Notes: generated from the sequence alone by a model not told the origin. DNA of 64,000 nucleotides from Pseudomonadota bacterium (GCA_018240685.1 JAFEFG010000002.1:1-64000); one strand, 5' to 3'; positions 52,413 to 61,674 are shown, counted from the stretch's first letter. Translations and numbers: made by a program.

Positions 52413-55200
52413 AGGTACCGGCGGCCGTGTAGTTCGATCCCGTGACGCTGAAGTTGCCGATCTGGCCCGCGGCCGGAACGGCGCCGTTGTTGACGAATGC
52501 GCCGTTCAGCGTGCCGGTGCGGCCGCTCGTGCCGACCGCCGTGATGGAGCCGGTGAACTGTGCCGTGCCGGAACGCAGCGCCGTGCTGCCCTGGTAGTTG
52601 GTGCCGTCGAAGTTGGAGATGTTCACCGCGCCGGTCTGGGTCGCGAAGTTCCAGCTGTTCGAGTAGCCGCCGACGGCGATGTAGGAATTGCTGCCGTTGC
52701 GGACGTTGCCGATCATGTCGCCGGTGTAGGTCGCCGTACCGGTCATCGGCAGCTGCACGGCCGAGGTCAGCGTGCCCGCGACGTAGGTCGAGAGATGGAC
52801 GCGGTCCGTCCCGCCGGCATTGTAGCCGCTGTTGTAGGTGACGTCGCCGCTCCACCAGCCCCAGGTCAGGAACGAGCAGGTGCAGGCCGTGACGCCGGCG
52901 GCCGTGTAGAGCGGATTGAGAGCGGTCGGATTGGTGGTGCCGCTCACCAGGACCGTCGAGGAGGTCACGGCGCCCGGCGTCGTGCCCTGCTGGACGCTGG
53001 TGCTTCCGTTGTCCATCACGGCGTAGTTGCTGTCGTCGATGAACGCGCTCGTGCCATTGCTGGTGCCGGTCGTGCTGCCGAGATTGAAGGTGGCGGACAC
53101 GCCGTTGCCCGGGCTGCCCCAGGACGAATGCGTGATGGTGGCCGATGCGCGATTGGTGGACGCGTCGGTCGTGAGCTGGAGATTGGGCGTCGAGTCGCTG
53201 ACGCCGAAGGCAGTGGTGGTCGGACTTGCGTTCGTGAGGGTGCGCTGGTCGACGAGACCCGCCACGAAGCCGCTCAGGGTCTGCGACGTGCGCGACTGGC
53301 CAAGCGTCGAGGGCGTCGTGGTCTGCGTCGCGGTGTTGACGGCATAGTAGTCGGAGGCGCTGAGCGTCTGGAAGGGGATGTCCGCTGCCGCCTGGGAGGT
53401 ACGGGTGGTGGAGATCGTATTGATGAAGCCGTCGACGTTCGTGGTGTAGCTGGTCGAGAGCTTGTCCGGCGTCATCACGATGGCGCTCGCGTTCTGGCCG
53501 TAGATCGCATTGGCCGAGGAGCTCGCCGCGGGAGTCGAGACGGCGGAGATCAGGCGGCTCGGGCCGCTCGTGCTGTCCAGGCGATAGGTGCCGACGTAAT
53601 TGCCGCCGAAGCCGACCGACACCGTGTTGAGGTCGTTGAAGAAGTAGCCGACCATCACGCCCATGTAGGATTTCTGGTTCGCGCCGGTGCCGGAGATCGC
53701 GATCGTGGCCTGCATCGCGGTGGCGCGCTGGTCGCCCGGCCTCTGGCTGGCGGAGAAGGTCTGGGGTGCGAAGGTCGTCAGGAGCTTGGAGACGTCCTTC
53801 ACCGACTGCAGGTCGGCGTCGTCGCCGACGGTTCCGTTGGCGAACGGCAGACGGTTCGTGCCGCCGAGATTGTTCATGTCGTAGGCGGCGTAGCCGGAGG
53901 TGGGAAACTGCCAGTAGGTGGTCGTCGGCTTGCCGCCGAAGAAGCCCAGCTTCTGGTTGCTGGCATTGGTGAAGACGTAGGCGAAGAAATTGCCGTCGGT
54001 CGAGACGTAGCCCTTGCCCGAAAGCGCACCGAACGTGGGGTCGGTGAAGGATGCGATGTTGAAGGAGGTGCCGGTCTGCTGCCACGGCAAGGTGATGGAA
54101 TGCCCGTCGGCCGTCGACAGGGTCACCTGGCTGTCGTTGGTCACGGTGCCGGTGCTCTTGAGGAGCTGGTTGTTCGAGGCGACCGGCGTCACCACGAGCC
54201 CGTTCTGGCTGTAGTCGAAGGCCGAATAGGGCGTGGTCCCGACATAGCGTCCCGCGGTGACGATGACCCGTGTCGTGGTCGTCGCCGTGGACTGGCTGGT
54301 CTGCTGGTTGCGGCGATCGTCAGCCTGGACCTGCTGGACGCCGGTATTGGCGGTGTTGAGGGCGGTGTCCACGGCATTGTTCAGCCGCTGATTGAACGCG
54401 CCGGCGCCCGGACTCAGCAGCGGCTGCCCCGGCGACGGCGGCGCCCCGTTGTTCTGGCGCGAGAAGGTCTGTGCACCCCGCTCGGCGTTCGCGGCACCCT
54501 GCTGGCCGCCGGATCCGCCGCCGGACGTGCCGGAATTGCCGCTCTGTCCGCTGCTGCTCCTTCCCTCGAGCTGGGCGAGCTGGTTGGCCAGCGCGCCCTG
54601 CGCGATGAGGGTCGGCTGACCTGGCGGCGAGCCGAAGTTGGTGACGATCTGCGAACCCGGCCGCGTCGCCGTCTGGGTCTGGCCCTGCCCGGTGACCGTC
54701 ATCGAGTGGCCGAAGACGAAGGTCGAAGAGGTCGATGTCTGGCCGACCGAGAAGACGGTGATGCCGCCGCGGATGCCGATCGTTCCCGACGGGGTCGTGA
54801 TCGTGATTGGACGGCTCTTGCTGATCTTGCCGCCGACCAGCCGGAACACGCCCTTGCCGGCGTCGACGGCAAGCTCGCCCGTCTTGGTCGCGGGATCGAA
54901 CACGAATTTGTCGATGACGATGTAGGCGTTCGGCCCGACCGTCAGCGACGTGCCGTCGAGGAACACCAGATGGGCGCGGTCGTTGGCGCCGGTCGTGATG
55001 GCTTCGTTGGCCTGCACGTCGATGCCGATGCGCAGCACGCGCTGCGGCTGGGTCGGCGGCTTGCCGAGCGGATCGCCGTCGGTCGCCGATGTCACGCCCA
55101 CGCGTGCCATCGCGGCCGGGCTGCCGAAGAGGGCGACCGCTGCGGTGCCGAGCAGGACGGCGCGCAGGAAGGGAATTCTCGATGTCGCAGGACGAGCCAT
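52396..55200 (-). CDS. FecR-domain protein with C-terminal TbpB-type barrel (putative T11SS cargo)
   Basis: Exported protein of 934 residues. Residues 1-32 form a signal peptide with no lipobox. A FecR-type beta domain follows (about 55-170; VFRLVGGKISKSRPITI and TTPSGTIGIRGG), then a Gly/Ser/Gln-rich linker (about 205-330), a long Thr/Ser-rich beta region, and at about 810-934 a domain resembling the eight-stranded barrel of transferrin-binding protein B: GTATYTGDMIGNV, NFDGTNYQGST, FTGSITAVG, GTLNGAFVNNG, and a final TAAGTFKAQK. TbpB-type barrels mark cargo of Slam (type XI) secretion, and the Slam-like gene is 18 bases upstream in the same operon. GGGAGG precedes the ATG. Ligand and role are unknown. 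Confidence 0.8.
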   Translation of the reverse strand: MARPATSRIPFLRAVLLGTAAVALFGSPAAMARVGVTSATDGDPLGKPPTQPQRVLRIGIDVQANEAITTGANDRAHLVFLDGTSLTVGPNAYIVIDKFVFDPATKTGELAVDAGKGVFRLVGGKISKSRPITITTPSGTIGIRGGITVFSVGQTSTSSTFVFGHSMTVTGQGQTQTATRPGSQIVTNFGSPPGQPTLIAQGALANQLAQLEGRSSSGQSGNSGTSGGGSGGQQGAANAERGAQTFSRQNNGAPPSPGQPLLSPGAGAFNQRLNNAVDTALNTANTGVQQVQADDRRNQQTSQSTATTTTRVIVTAGRYVGTTPYSAFDYSQNGLVVTPVASNNQLLKSTGTVTNDSQVTLSTADGHSITLPWQQTGTSFNIASFTDPTFGALSGKGYVSTDGNFFAYVFTNASNQKLGFFGGKPTTTYWQFPTSGYAAYDMNNLGGTNRLPFANGTVGDDADLQSVKDVSKLLTTFAPQTFSASQRPGDQRATAMQATIAISGTGANQKSYMGVMVGYFFNDLNTVSVGFGGNYVGTYRLDSTSGPSRLISAVSTPAASSSANAIYGQNASAIVMTPDKLSTSYTTNVDGFINTISTTRTSQAAADIPFQTLSASDYYAVNTATQTTTPSTLGQSRTSQTLSGFVAGLVDQRTLTNASPTTTAFGVSDSTPNLQLTTDASTNRASATITHSSWGSPGNGVSATFNLGSTTGTSNGTSAFIDDSNYAVMDNGSTSVQQGTTPGAVTSSTVLVSGTTNPTALNPLYTAAGVTACTCSFLTWGWWSGDVTYNSGYNAGGTDRVHLSTYVAGTLTSAVQLPMTGTATYTGDMIGNVRNGSNSYIAVGGYSNSWNFATQTGAVNISNFDGTNYQGSTALRSGTAQFTGSITAVGTSGRTGTLNGAFVNNGAVPAAGQIGNFSVTGSNYTAAGTFKAQK

Positions 55201-55218
55201 GTCAGCCTCCCTGGAGAG

Positions 55219-56604
55219 CTAGAAGCGTCTGCTTATGCCGAACATGAAACTGTTGTTCTCGAACGCGTAGTTGGGCAGCGTGGCGGCTCGTACGAACCGG
55301 CCGCCCGAAACCGAGAAGGTGGTGAGGGCGTCGAACGGGACGTTCAGCACGATATTGAGAATCGTGTCGTTCTGGTAGCGCATCGTGTTGGGGTCGACGA
55401 CGGGGTCCGGCGCATCGTAGGTCCACCACTGTTCGTTGACGCTGAGATTGATGCTCCAGGGCAGCCCGGTCCTGAACAGGGGGTCGCCGAAGCGGAAGGC
55501 CATGCCGCCGCCCACGCCCACCAGCGCGTAGTTCTGGGACGGGGTCTGGACGGTCTCGTAGCGCTGTACGCTGCCGGTGCTGTAGATCGTGATGATGTTG
55601 GTGAGCTGGAACTGGAAGCTCGAATTGACGGTGAACAGCGTCCCCGTGAGCTGGTTGTTGTTCGGCAGGTACCAGGTGTTGGGATAGTCTTCCTTGCGCC
55701 AGGTGAAGGTCGTGATGTTGCGCAGCCGGTCGGACAGCAGTGCATTGCCTTCGAGACCGGCGCCATAGCTCGCGTAGTAGGGCGTGTCGTTGACCCAGAT
55801 CGCGCCGATGGCGGCGAAGGGCTTGAGCGTCACGTCCTCGAAGATGCCGTTGAAGATCTGGAATCGCGGCCCTGTCGTGAGGTCGACCAGCGACACGTTG
55901 GCTGTACTGAGCTGGAACTGGCGGTTGGCATAGGCCGTGAACAGCGTCTCCAGCATGGACCTGTCCTGGCGGCCGAAATCGTAGGTGTGGCGCAGTTGCA
56001 GCGAGCCGACCACGCCCCAGTCGGCCGTGCCGACCGCGGCCTGGTTGAGGTTGGCAGCCTGGCCGAACAGCATCACGGAGGAGGTCGCGGGACCGAGATT
56101 GGCGTTCGACTGGTAGCGCCAGCCGAAGAACGCTTCACCCGAGAACTGGGAAGGGCGCTGCTGGGCCACGACCTGCGCCATGAATTCCTCCGCACGGCTT
56201 CGCACTTCGGGCGGCAGGTTGGGCGAAGCGAGCGCGCCCTCGAGATAGGTGCGTGCGACTTCGAAGGAGCCGAGCCGGTAGTAGAGCACGCCCAGTTCGA
56301 GACGGACGCGCGGCAGGTCGGGACTGATCAGCAGCATGCGCTCGAGCGCCGACACGGCTCCTTCGAGGTCGCCGGTCTGGCTGGCGATCGTGGCGAAGCG
56401 AAACAGCACATCGAGATTGGCGGGCTGCTTCATCATCGCCTGGAACGCTTCGTCGTACTCGCGTTTCGGATCGGAGGGAGGCGCCGGCGCGGCAGTCTGC
56501 GCCTTCGCCGCGCCGGTATGCAGGGCGAGGGCGGCGAAGACGGCTCCGATTGTCACGAGGGTATGAGCGCAACGTCTCAGGCGTCGCAAAATGACCTGCC
56601 CCAC
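55219..56604 (-). CDS. Slam-like outer-membrane secretion protein (TPR + barrel)
   Basis: Protein of 461 residues. After a signal peptide (to about residue 35, AKA) come TPR-like helices (about 50-150: LFRFATIASQTGDLEGAVSAL, LELGVLYYRLGSFEVA) and a C-terminal outer-membrane barrel beginning SGEAFFGWRYQSNANL and ending in MFGISRRF with terminal Phe. This is the surface lipoprotein assembly modulator (Slam/DUF560) architecture. Slams move TbpB-barrel proteins to the cell surface. The start is GTG 56604 with no strong ribosome site. It is followed by the FecR/TbpB-barrel gene after 18 bases, a typical transporter-cargo pair. Confidence 0.78.
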   Translation of the reverse strand: MGQVILRRLRRCAHTLVTIGAVFAALALHTGAAKAQTAAPAPPSDPKREYDEAFQAMMKQPANLDVLFRFATIASQTGDLEGAVSALERMLLISPDLPRVRLELGVLYYRLGSFEVARTYLEGALASPNLPPEVRSRAEEFMAQVVAQQRPSQFSGEAFFGWRYQSNANLGPATSSVMLFGQAANLNQAAVGTADWGVVGSLQLRHTYDFGRQDRSMLETLFTAYANRQFQLSTANVSLVDLTTGPRFQIFNGIFEDVTLKPFAAIGAIWVNDTPYYASYGAGLEGNALLSDRLRNITTFTWRKEDYPNTWYLPNNNQLTGTLFTVNSSFQFQLTNIITIYSTGSVQRYETVQTPSQNYALVGVGGGMAFRFGDPLFRTGLPWSINLSVNEQWWTYDAPDPVVDPNTMRYQNDTILNIVLNVPFDALTTFSVSGGRFVRAATLPNYAFENNSFMFGISRRF

Positions 56605-56646
56605 GGCGAACCGTTACCCCGGAGCAAGGATGACGCACGACCCGCG

Positions 56647-57642
56647 CTAAATCAACCAACTCCGCAGCACATAGAGCCACGACATCGGGATCGTGGCGCG
56701 CGCCGCCTTCATGCGCAGCAGCATGCGCCGGTACTGGCGCTCGCCGAGTGCCGTCACGAATCGTTCCCGATCGCGGATCATCGCCGTCAGCATCCGGTCG
56801 AGCATGCGAGCATGGGTATCGCCCCAATTGCGCGCCGACAGGTGGAGACGGCCGCCAAGAATCGGATTGTTCGCTGCAAAATTCCGCCCATGGAGACGAT
56901 AGGAATAGAGTGCCTCGTCAATCAGCAGCGATCCTGCAACCATCTGCGCCATCACGACGATGTAGAAGTCCATGTGCAGTCGGAAGGTTTCGTCATCGTC
57001 TGGGAAAACAAGATCGATCAGCGAGCGCCGGAACATCATCGACGACGTGCTGACCCAGACCCAGTGGACCAGCCGCTTGGTGTAGAGCCGGTACGGGGTC
57101 TGCTTCTGCCAATGCGCCGCCCGCGATGCGGTATCCAGTTTGGGTACACGTTCCGGATCGATGGGCGCGAACGCACGGCCCCTGTCTGCGACGGCGCGAT
57201 CCTTGCCGAACCAGTAGACGGCGCCGGCGATCACCGCGTTCTTGCCGTCGATCAGGCGGGCATTGCAGGCCGTGAAGCCCACCGCGTAGGTCTCGTTGAG
57301 ATGCGCTGCGAGATGGCGTTCGAGGAAATCCTCGTTCCACAGATCGTCGGAGTCGAGGAAGCAGATGAACGGCGCGGTCGTGCGCGCCAGCCCCGCGCGC
57401 GTGGCGCCCGTCTGGCCCACGTTCTTCTCCAGTCGCACCAGGCTGAAGCGCGGATCGGCAAGCGCGTCGAGCGTCTGCTGGATGACGGCAGCGGAATCGT
57501 CGGTCGAGGCGTCGTCGACGATCACGCACTCGAAGTCGGTCAGCGTCTGCCGCGCCACCGAGCGGATCGCGTCGCCGATATAGTCGGCGCAGTTGTAGCA
57601 GGTGACGACGACGGAGATCTTGGGGAGATGGATGTCGGTCAT
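56647..57642 (-). CDS. Glycosyltransferase family 2
   Basis: Inverting GT-A glycosyltransferase of 331 residues. Seen: ISVVVTCYNCADYIGDAI, the nucleotide-sugar VDDASTDDS (residues 42-50), CFLDSDDLWNEDF with the metal-binding DxD near residue 98, and the C-terminal LRSW end. It likely adds a sugar to a surface glycan at the cytosolic face of the membrane. It sits between the Slam-like gene (42 bases downstream) and the dehydratase gene (38 bases upstream), all leftward. A relation to the surface protein is possible but not shown. Confidence 0.85.
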   Translation of the reverse strand: MTDIHLPKISVVVTCYNCADYIGDAIRSVARQTLTDFECVIVDDASTDDSAAVIQQTLDALADPRFSLVRLEKNVGQTGATRAGLARTTAPFICFLDSDDLWNEDFLERHLAAHLNETYAVGFTACNARLIDGKNAVIAGAVYWFGKDRAVADRGRAFAPIDPERVPKLDTASRAAHWQKQTPYRLYTKRLVHWVWVSTSSMMFRRSLIDLVFPDDDETFRLHMDFYIVVMAQMVAGSLLIDEALYSYRLHGRNFAANNPILGGRLHLSARNWGDTHARMLDRMLTAMIRDRERFVTALGERQYRRMLLRMKAARATIPMSWLYVLRSWLI

Positions 57643-57680
57643 GGGGCCAGAGAGTCAGGGGGCCAGCGAGAAGGCATCTC

Positions 57681-59420
57681 TCAACGCGCCGCCGGACCGA
57701 GGAAGTCGAAATCGACTCCTTCGTCTGCCTGCAGGACCGTCTTGTGGAAGAGGCCGTTGTAGCCGCGTCCGCTGCCGGGATGCGGCAGCGGTGCCTTCCA
57801 GGCCTTGCGGCGCTGGGCGAGTTCGCGTGCCGAGACCAGCAACTCGAGCTTGCGGTTGGGCACGTCGAGGGTGATGCGGTCGCCGGTCTTGACCAGGGCG
57901 AGTGGTCCGCCCACCGCCGCCTCCGGCGCGACATGCAGCACGATGGTGCCGAAGGCCGTGCCGCTCATGCGTGCGTCGGAGATGCGGATCATGTCCTTCA
58001 CGCCGGCGCGCGCGAGCTTCATCGGAATGGGGAAGGAGCCGGCCTCCGGCATGCCGGGCGCGCCCTTGGGTCCGGCGTTGCGCAGCACCAGGATGTCGTC
58101 GGGCTTCACGTCGAGTTTCGGATCGTCGCCGCGTGCGGCCAGGTCCTCCAGCGAGTCGAACACCACGGCGCGCCCGGTGTGCGTGAGCAGGGACGGCGAG
58201 GCCGCGGCATGCTTGATGACCGCGCCGCGCGGCGCAAGGTTGCCGCGCAGCACCGCCATGCCGCCGGTCGGCTTGATGGGATCCTTGGGCGTGCGGATCA
58301 CGGTCTGGTTGGGCACGATCTCGGCTGCGTCGATGACCTGCTTCAGCGTCCTGCCCGAAACGGTCAGGCATTTCTCGTCGAGATGGCCGCGGATCTCCTT
58401 CATCAGCCGCGAATTGCCGCCGGCCCAGTGGAAGTGCTCCATGTAGTGATCGCCCGATGGCTTGAGATCGACCAGCACCGGCACCTTGCGGCCGATGGCG
58501 TCGAACTCCTCCAGCTCGATGGCGATGCCGAGCCGGCGCGCCACGGCGGTGAGATGCACCAGCGCGTTGGTCGAGCCGCCGATCGCCTGCAGCACGGTGA
58601 GCGCGTTGCGGAAGGCGGCCTTGGTCATGATCTCGCTGGGCTTCGGTCCCTGCTTGATCGCCATCTCGGCCGCGAGCCGGCCGGTCTGTTCGGCCACGCG
58701 CAGGCGGTCGGAATGCGTGGCCGGAATCGAGCCGCTGCCGGGCAGGCCCATGCCCAGCGTCTCCACCATGCAGCCCATGGTGCTGGCCGTGCCCATCACC
58801 ATGCAGGTGCCCTTGGTCGGCGCCAGCCGCTCGCTCACCTTCTCGATGTCGGTGTCGGAGAAGGTACCGGCGCGATACTGGCCCCACAGACGACGGCAGT
58901 CGGTACAGGCGCCCAGCACCTCGCCTTTGTAGTGGCCGACCAGCATCGGTCCGACCGGCAGCACGACGGCCGGCCGGTCGGCGCTGGCTGCGGCCATGAG
59001 CTGGGCCGGCAGGGTCTTGTCGCAGCCGCCGATCAGCACCACGGAATCCATCGGCTGGGCGCGCACCATCTCCTCGGTGTCCATCGCCATCAGGTTGCGC
59101 AGGAACATGCTGGTCGGGTGCGAGAAGCTCTCGTGGATCGACACGGTCGGGAAGACCATCGGCAGGGCGCCCGCCAGCATGACGCCGCGCTTCACCGCCT
59201 CGATCAGGTCGGGCACGTTGCCGTGGCAGGGATTGTAGTCGCTGAAGGTGTTGGTGATGCCCACGATCGGGCGGTCCAGCGCATCGTCGGAATAGCCGCC
59301 GGCCTTGATGAAGGCCTTGCGCAGGAACAGCGAAAAGCCGGCATCGCCGTAGGTCGCCAGGCCCTGGCGCAGTCCGGTGGCCTTGGGCGCGCCGGGGCCG
59401 CGCCGCTTGCGGGATGCCAT
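57681..59420 (-). CDS. IlvD/Edd family dehydratase (sugar-acid type)
   Basis: Fe-S dehydratase of 579 residues. Cluster Cys are in YNPCHGNV, IGGCDKTLPA near residue 133 and GTCMVMGTASTMGCMVE; PTGGMAVLRGNLAPRGAVIK and ISDARMSGTAFGTIVLHVAPEAA are family landmarks. The GACTDCRRLWGQYR segment and overall form resemble sugar-acid dehydratases (arabonate/xylonate/galactonate group) more than housekeeping IlvD. It would convert an aldonate to a 2-keto-3-deoxy acid. The FAD oxidoreductase gene lies 32 bases upstream, so both may act in one catabolic route. Confidence 0.85.
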   Translation of the reverse strand: MASRKRRGPGAPKATGLRQGLATYGDAGFSLFLRKAFIKAGGYSDDALDRPIVGITNTFSDYNPCHGNVPDLIEAVKRGVMLAGALPMVFPTVSIHESFSHPTSMFLRNLMAMDTEEMVRAQPMDSVVLIGGCDKTLPAQLMAAASADRPAVVLPVGPMLVGHYKGEVLGACTDCRRLWGQYRAGTFSDTDIEKVSERLAPTKGTCMVMGTASTMGCMVETLGMGLPGSGSIPATHSDRLRVAEQTGRLAAEMAIKQGPKPSEIMTKAAFRNALTVLQAIGGSTNALVHLTAVARRLGIAIELEEFDAIGRKVPVLVDLKPSGDHYMEHFHWAGGNSRLMKEIRGHLDEKCLTVSGRTLKQVIDAAEIVPNQTVIRTPKDPIKPTGGMAVLRGNLAPRGAVIKHAAASPSLLTHTGRAVVFDSLEDLAARGDDPKLDVKPDDILVLRNAGPKGAPGMPEAGSFPIPMKLARAGVKDMIRISDARMSGTAFGTIVLHVAPEAAVGGPLALVKTGDRITLDVPNRKLELLVSARELAQRRKAWKAPLPHPGSGRGYNGLFHKTVLQADEGVDFDFLGPAAR

Positions 59421-59452
59421 GTCGATCTCACTCCCTGACGAGGGTCATTTTG

Positions 59453-60574
59453 TCAGGATGGTGTATCGCCTTCCAGACCGGCCGCCCAGCGGGCATGTAC
59501 CGCCGGATCGCGGCCCGAGACGATGGTCCGCGCGAGTTCGAGCCCCATCAGGGCGCCGAACTTGAAGCCGTGGCCGGAGCAGGGCGACATGATCCATCCG
59601 GCGGCGCCCTGTTTCTCCACGACGAACCGCTCGTCCTCGGTCACGGTATAGAAGCAGACCTTGAGCCGCTCGGTGCGCCACCGGTCGAAGCCGCGGAACA
59701 GCGCCCGGCACCGGTCCAGCAGCAACCCGACCTCGTCCTCGTGCGCCTCGCGGCCAGCCTCGGGATCGCCGCGGCGGCTGAACTCGTGATCGCCGACCTT
59801 GAAGCCGCGCCCTTCCATCGGTGGCACGAGATAGAGGCCGACGTCTCCGGTCTTCTCGATGATCATCGGTCCCCTCGACCAGGCCGCCCGATCGGCGGCG
59901 GGCATGTCGAAATAGACGACGATCTGGCGCGAGGGCACGAGCCGCGCGGCCAACGACGGCGCCAGCCGCCCGATCCAGGCGCCGGCAGCGACGACGACGA
60001 CATCGGCATCGTGGATCGCGCCGTCGGCGGTGATGACGCGGCCCCGCTCGGGATCGACCGAGCGCACGGGCGTGCCGGCATGCACCGTGACCTTCGGCAT
60101 CGCCGCGAGATGCCGCGCCAGCGCGGTCACGATGTCCTGAGCGAAGAGCACGCCGCCGGTGTCGATCCAGAAGGCGCGTTCGACGCCGGTCGCGTTCAGC
60201 ATCGGAAAACGCTTCGGCAGGTCTGCGACGGAAAGCTCCTGCATCGGCCTGCCGATGGCGGCCAGCGTTGCCGCCGAGCGTTGCGCCCAGTCGGCACCGT
60301 TGCCGCTCAGCGCCAGCGTGCCCGTCGGCGCGTAGAGGCGCTCGCCGAGGTCGTGCCACAGCAGATCCCAGGCGGCGAAGGCATCGTCGATCATGCGGGC
60401 ATAGCCCCTGTGATCGCCGTAGGGATGGCGGATCAGGCGGTGTTCGTCGAACGACGAGGCCAGCGGATTGGGAAGAGCGGCCTGTTCGAACAGCCGGACA
60501 TCACAGCCCGAGCGCGCCAGGGCCCAACTCGTGGCGAGGCCCATGATGCCGCCGCCGACAACGATCGCTTTCAT
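59453..60574 (-). CDS. FAD-dependent oxidoreductase, sarcosine oxidase-like
   Basis: DAO-type flavoprotein of 373 residues. The dinucleotide motif is VVGGGIMGLATSWALARSG (residues 5-23); LFEQ follows; the covalent-FAD signature of monomeric sarcosine oxidase and N-methyltryptophan oxidase is present as VCFYTVTEDERF, with Cys near residue 305. GHGFKFGALMG closes the FAD site. It probably oxidises an N-methyl amino acid or secondary amine, releasing H2O2. It is first in the leftward run with the IlvD/Edd gene. Confidence 0.87.
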   Translation of the reverse strand: MKAIVVGGGIMGLATSWALARSGCDVRLFEQAALPNPLASSFDEHRLIRHPYGDHRGYARMIDDAFAAWDLLWHDLGERLYAPTGTLALSGNGADWAQRSAATLAAIGRPMQELSVADLPKRFPMLNATGVERAFWIDTGGVLFAQDIVTALARHLAAMPKVTVHAGTPVRSVDPERGRVITADGAIHDADVVVVAAGAWIGRLAPSLAARLVPSRQIVVYFDMPAADRAAWSRGPMIIEKTGDVGLYLVPPMEGRGFKVGDHEFSRRGDPEAGREAHEDEVGLLLDRCRALFRGFDRWRTERLKVCFYTVTEDERFVVEKQGAAGWIMSPCSGHGFKFGALMGLELARTIVSGRDPAVHARWAAGLEGDTPS

Positions 60575-60759
60575 GATCGCGCACCCTTCATGAGCCGCAG
60601 GGGGCCGTCAAGCGCCTGCAACTTATGCGGGATATGGAAAAGACTCGGATCGCCCGACGGTGGCCCTCCTGTGCGTTCGTGGGGGCTTGCCAATACACCG
60701 ATCTTCAGCGTTGATAGCGCACACGTTTACACAACCAATTCTTCGAACAGGGGCTAAAT

Positions 60760-61350
60760 ATGGCAATGACCATGCTGCAGATGTCCGGGATGGCGCCGAC
60801 GCCGGCCACTTTGGCCGACGGCGTTCTGCTCATCATCGACGCGCAGCGGGAGTATACCGACGGCCTGTTGCCGCTGAGTGGTGTCGCCGATGCCGTTGCG
60901 GCGCTGGCGGGGCTGCTCGAAAGGGCGCGTGGCGCCGGCTCGCCGGTCGTCCATGTCCGCCATCGAAGCCAGGGCAAGGCCTTCAATCCGTCGTCGAGCG
61001 GCTATGAGATCGTGAAGGAACTGACGCCGCGCGACGGCGAGACCATCGTCGACAAGGGACTGCCCAACGCCTTCGCCGGCACGGATCTTGCCGACCGACT
61101 CGCGGCCATTGGCCGCAAGAACCTGATCGTGGGTGGCTTCATGACTCACATGTGCGTTTCGGCGACCGTGCGGTCGGCGACCGACCATGGCTACATGAGC
61201 ACCATCGCCACGGACACGGTCGCCACCCGCGACCTGCCGGACACCACCGGCGGTGCCACCATCACGGCTGATGTGATCAACAGGATCACGCTTGCGGCGC
61301 TGTCGGACCGCTTCGCCTGGGTCGTGCCGAAGGCCGAAGTGATCGTCTGA
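60760..61350 (+). CDS. Isochorismatase-family cysteine hydrolase
   Basis: Amidase-type isochorismatase-fold protein of 196 residues with an intact Asp-Lys-Cys triad: D27 in LIIDAQREY, K99 in IVDKGLPNAF, C132 in GFMTHMCVSATVR. These enzymes release ammonia from nicotinamide, carbamoyl or similar amides; the substrate here is unknown. It contrasts with the Cys-less relative near 3 kb. It is convergent with the small pilin-like genes, 22 bases apart. Confidence 0.87.
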   Translation: MAMTMLQMSGMAPTPATLADGVLLIIDAQREYTDGLLPLSGVADAVAALAGLLERARGAGSPVVHVRHRSQGKAFNPSSSGYEIVKELTPRDGETIVDKGLPNAFAGTDLADRLAAIGRKNLIVGGFMTHMCVSATVRSATDHGYMSTIATDTVATRDLPDTTGGATITADVINRITLAALSDRFAWVVPKAEVIV

Positions 61351-61371
61351 GCCGGCTTCGGCGTCCCGAGG

Positions 61372-61512
61372 TCAGGGGCGCGGCGCGCTGTCGAACTGGG
61401 TGATCGCGATGGCGGCAATCGCGATCAGAAGGGCGAACGAACTGTATTGAATGAGAGAAGAGCCGCGCGAACAGGCCAGCAGCCAGCGCAGCCGGGCGAG
61501 GATGTTCGACAT
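61372..61512 (-). CDS. Divergent Flp pilin-like protein (46 aa)
   Basis: A 46-residue product with a short basic N-terminus, SRGSSLIQYSSFALLIAIAAIA and an acidic-Pro tail. Compared with the Flp pilins upstream, Gly at the cleavage site and the Tyr are kept (G-SSLI-Q-Y) but the essential Glu5 is Gln. It starts 3 bases after the stop of the next Flp gene, so it is translated from the same message. Possibly a minor, tip-type or non-assembling pilin. It is too short for most gene finders. Confidence 0.6.
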   Translation of the reverse strand: MSNILARLRWLLACSRGSSLIQYSSFALLIAIAAIAITQFDSAPRP

Positions 61513-61515
61513 CGG

Positions 61516-61674
61516 TCAGGTCAGGTTGATGATCGGAGCGAGCGCGTTGACGATCGATCGGCCGACATTCGTCACGGTAGCGACCACGACGAGCGTGATC
61601 ATGCCAAGAATCAGGCCGTATTCGACGGCGGTCACGGCGCGCTGGTCCACGAAGAGGCGGCGAATCACCGACAT
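61516..61674 (-). CDS. Flp family type IVb pilin (52 aa)
   Basis: Product of 52 residues: basic N-terminus MSVIRRLFVDQ, then RAVTAVEYGLILGMITLVVVATVTNVG. The VEYGLI block carries the conserved Glu5-Tyr6 of Flp pilins, although the residue before the cleavage point is Ala rather than Gly. Flp pilins are exported and assembled by Tad machinery for surface adhesion; no tad/cpa gene is present here. It lies 170 bases after the other flp gene and shares a message with the divergent pilin downstream. Confidence 0.78.
   Translation of the reverse strand: MSVIRRLFVDQRAVTAVEYGLILGMITLVVVATVTNVGRSIVNALAPIINLT

Noticed and set aside
52252-57762. An 1836-codon plus-strand frame opposite the FecR/Slam/glycosyltransferase genes
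   Set aside because: Very long but composed of Arg/Gly/Val/His-rich text without domains; the minus strand carries signal peptides, barrels and GT2 motifs.
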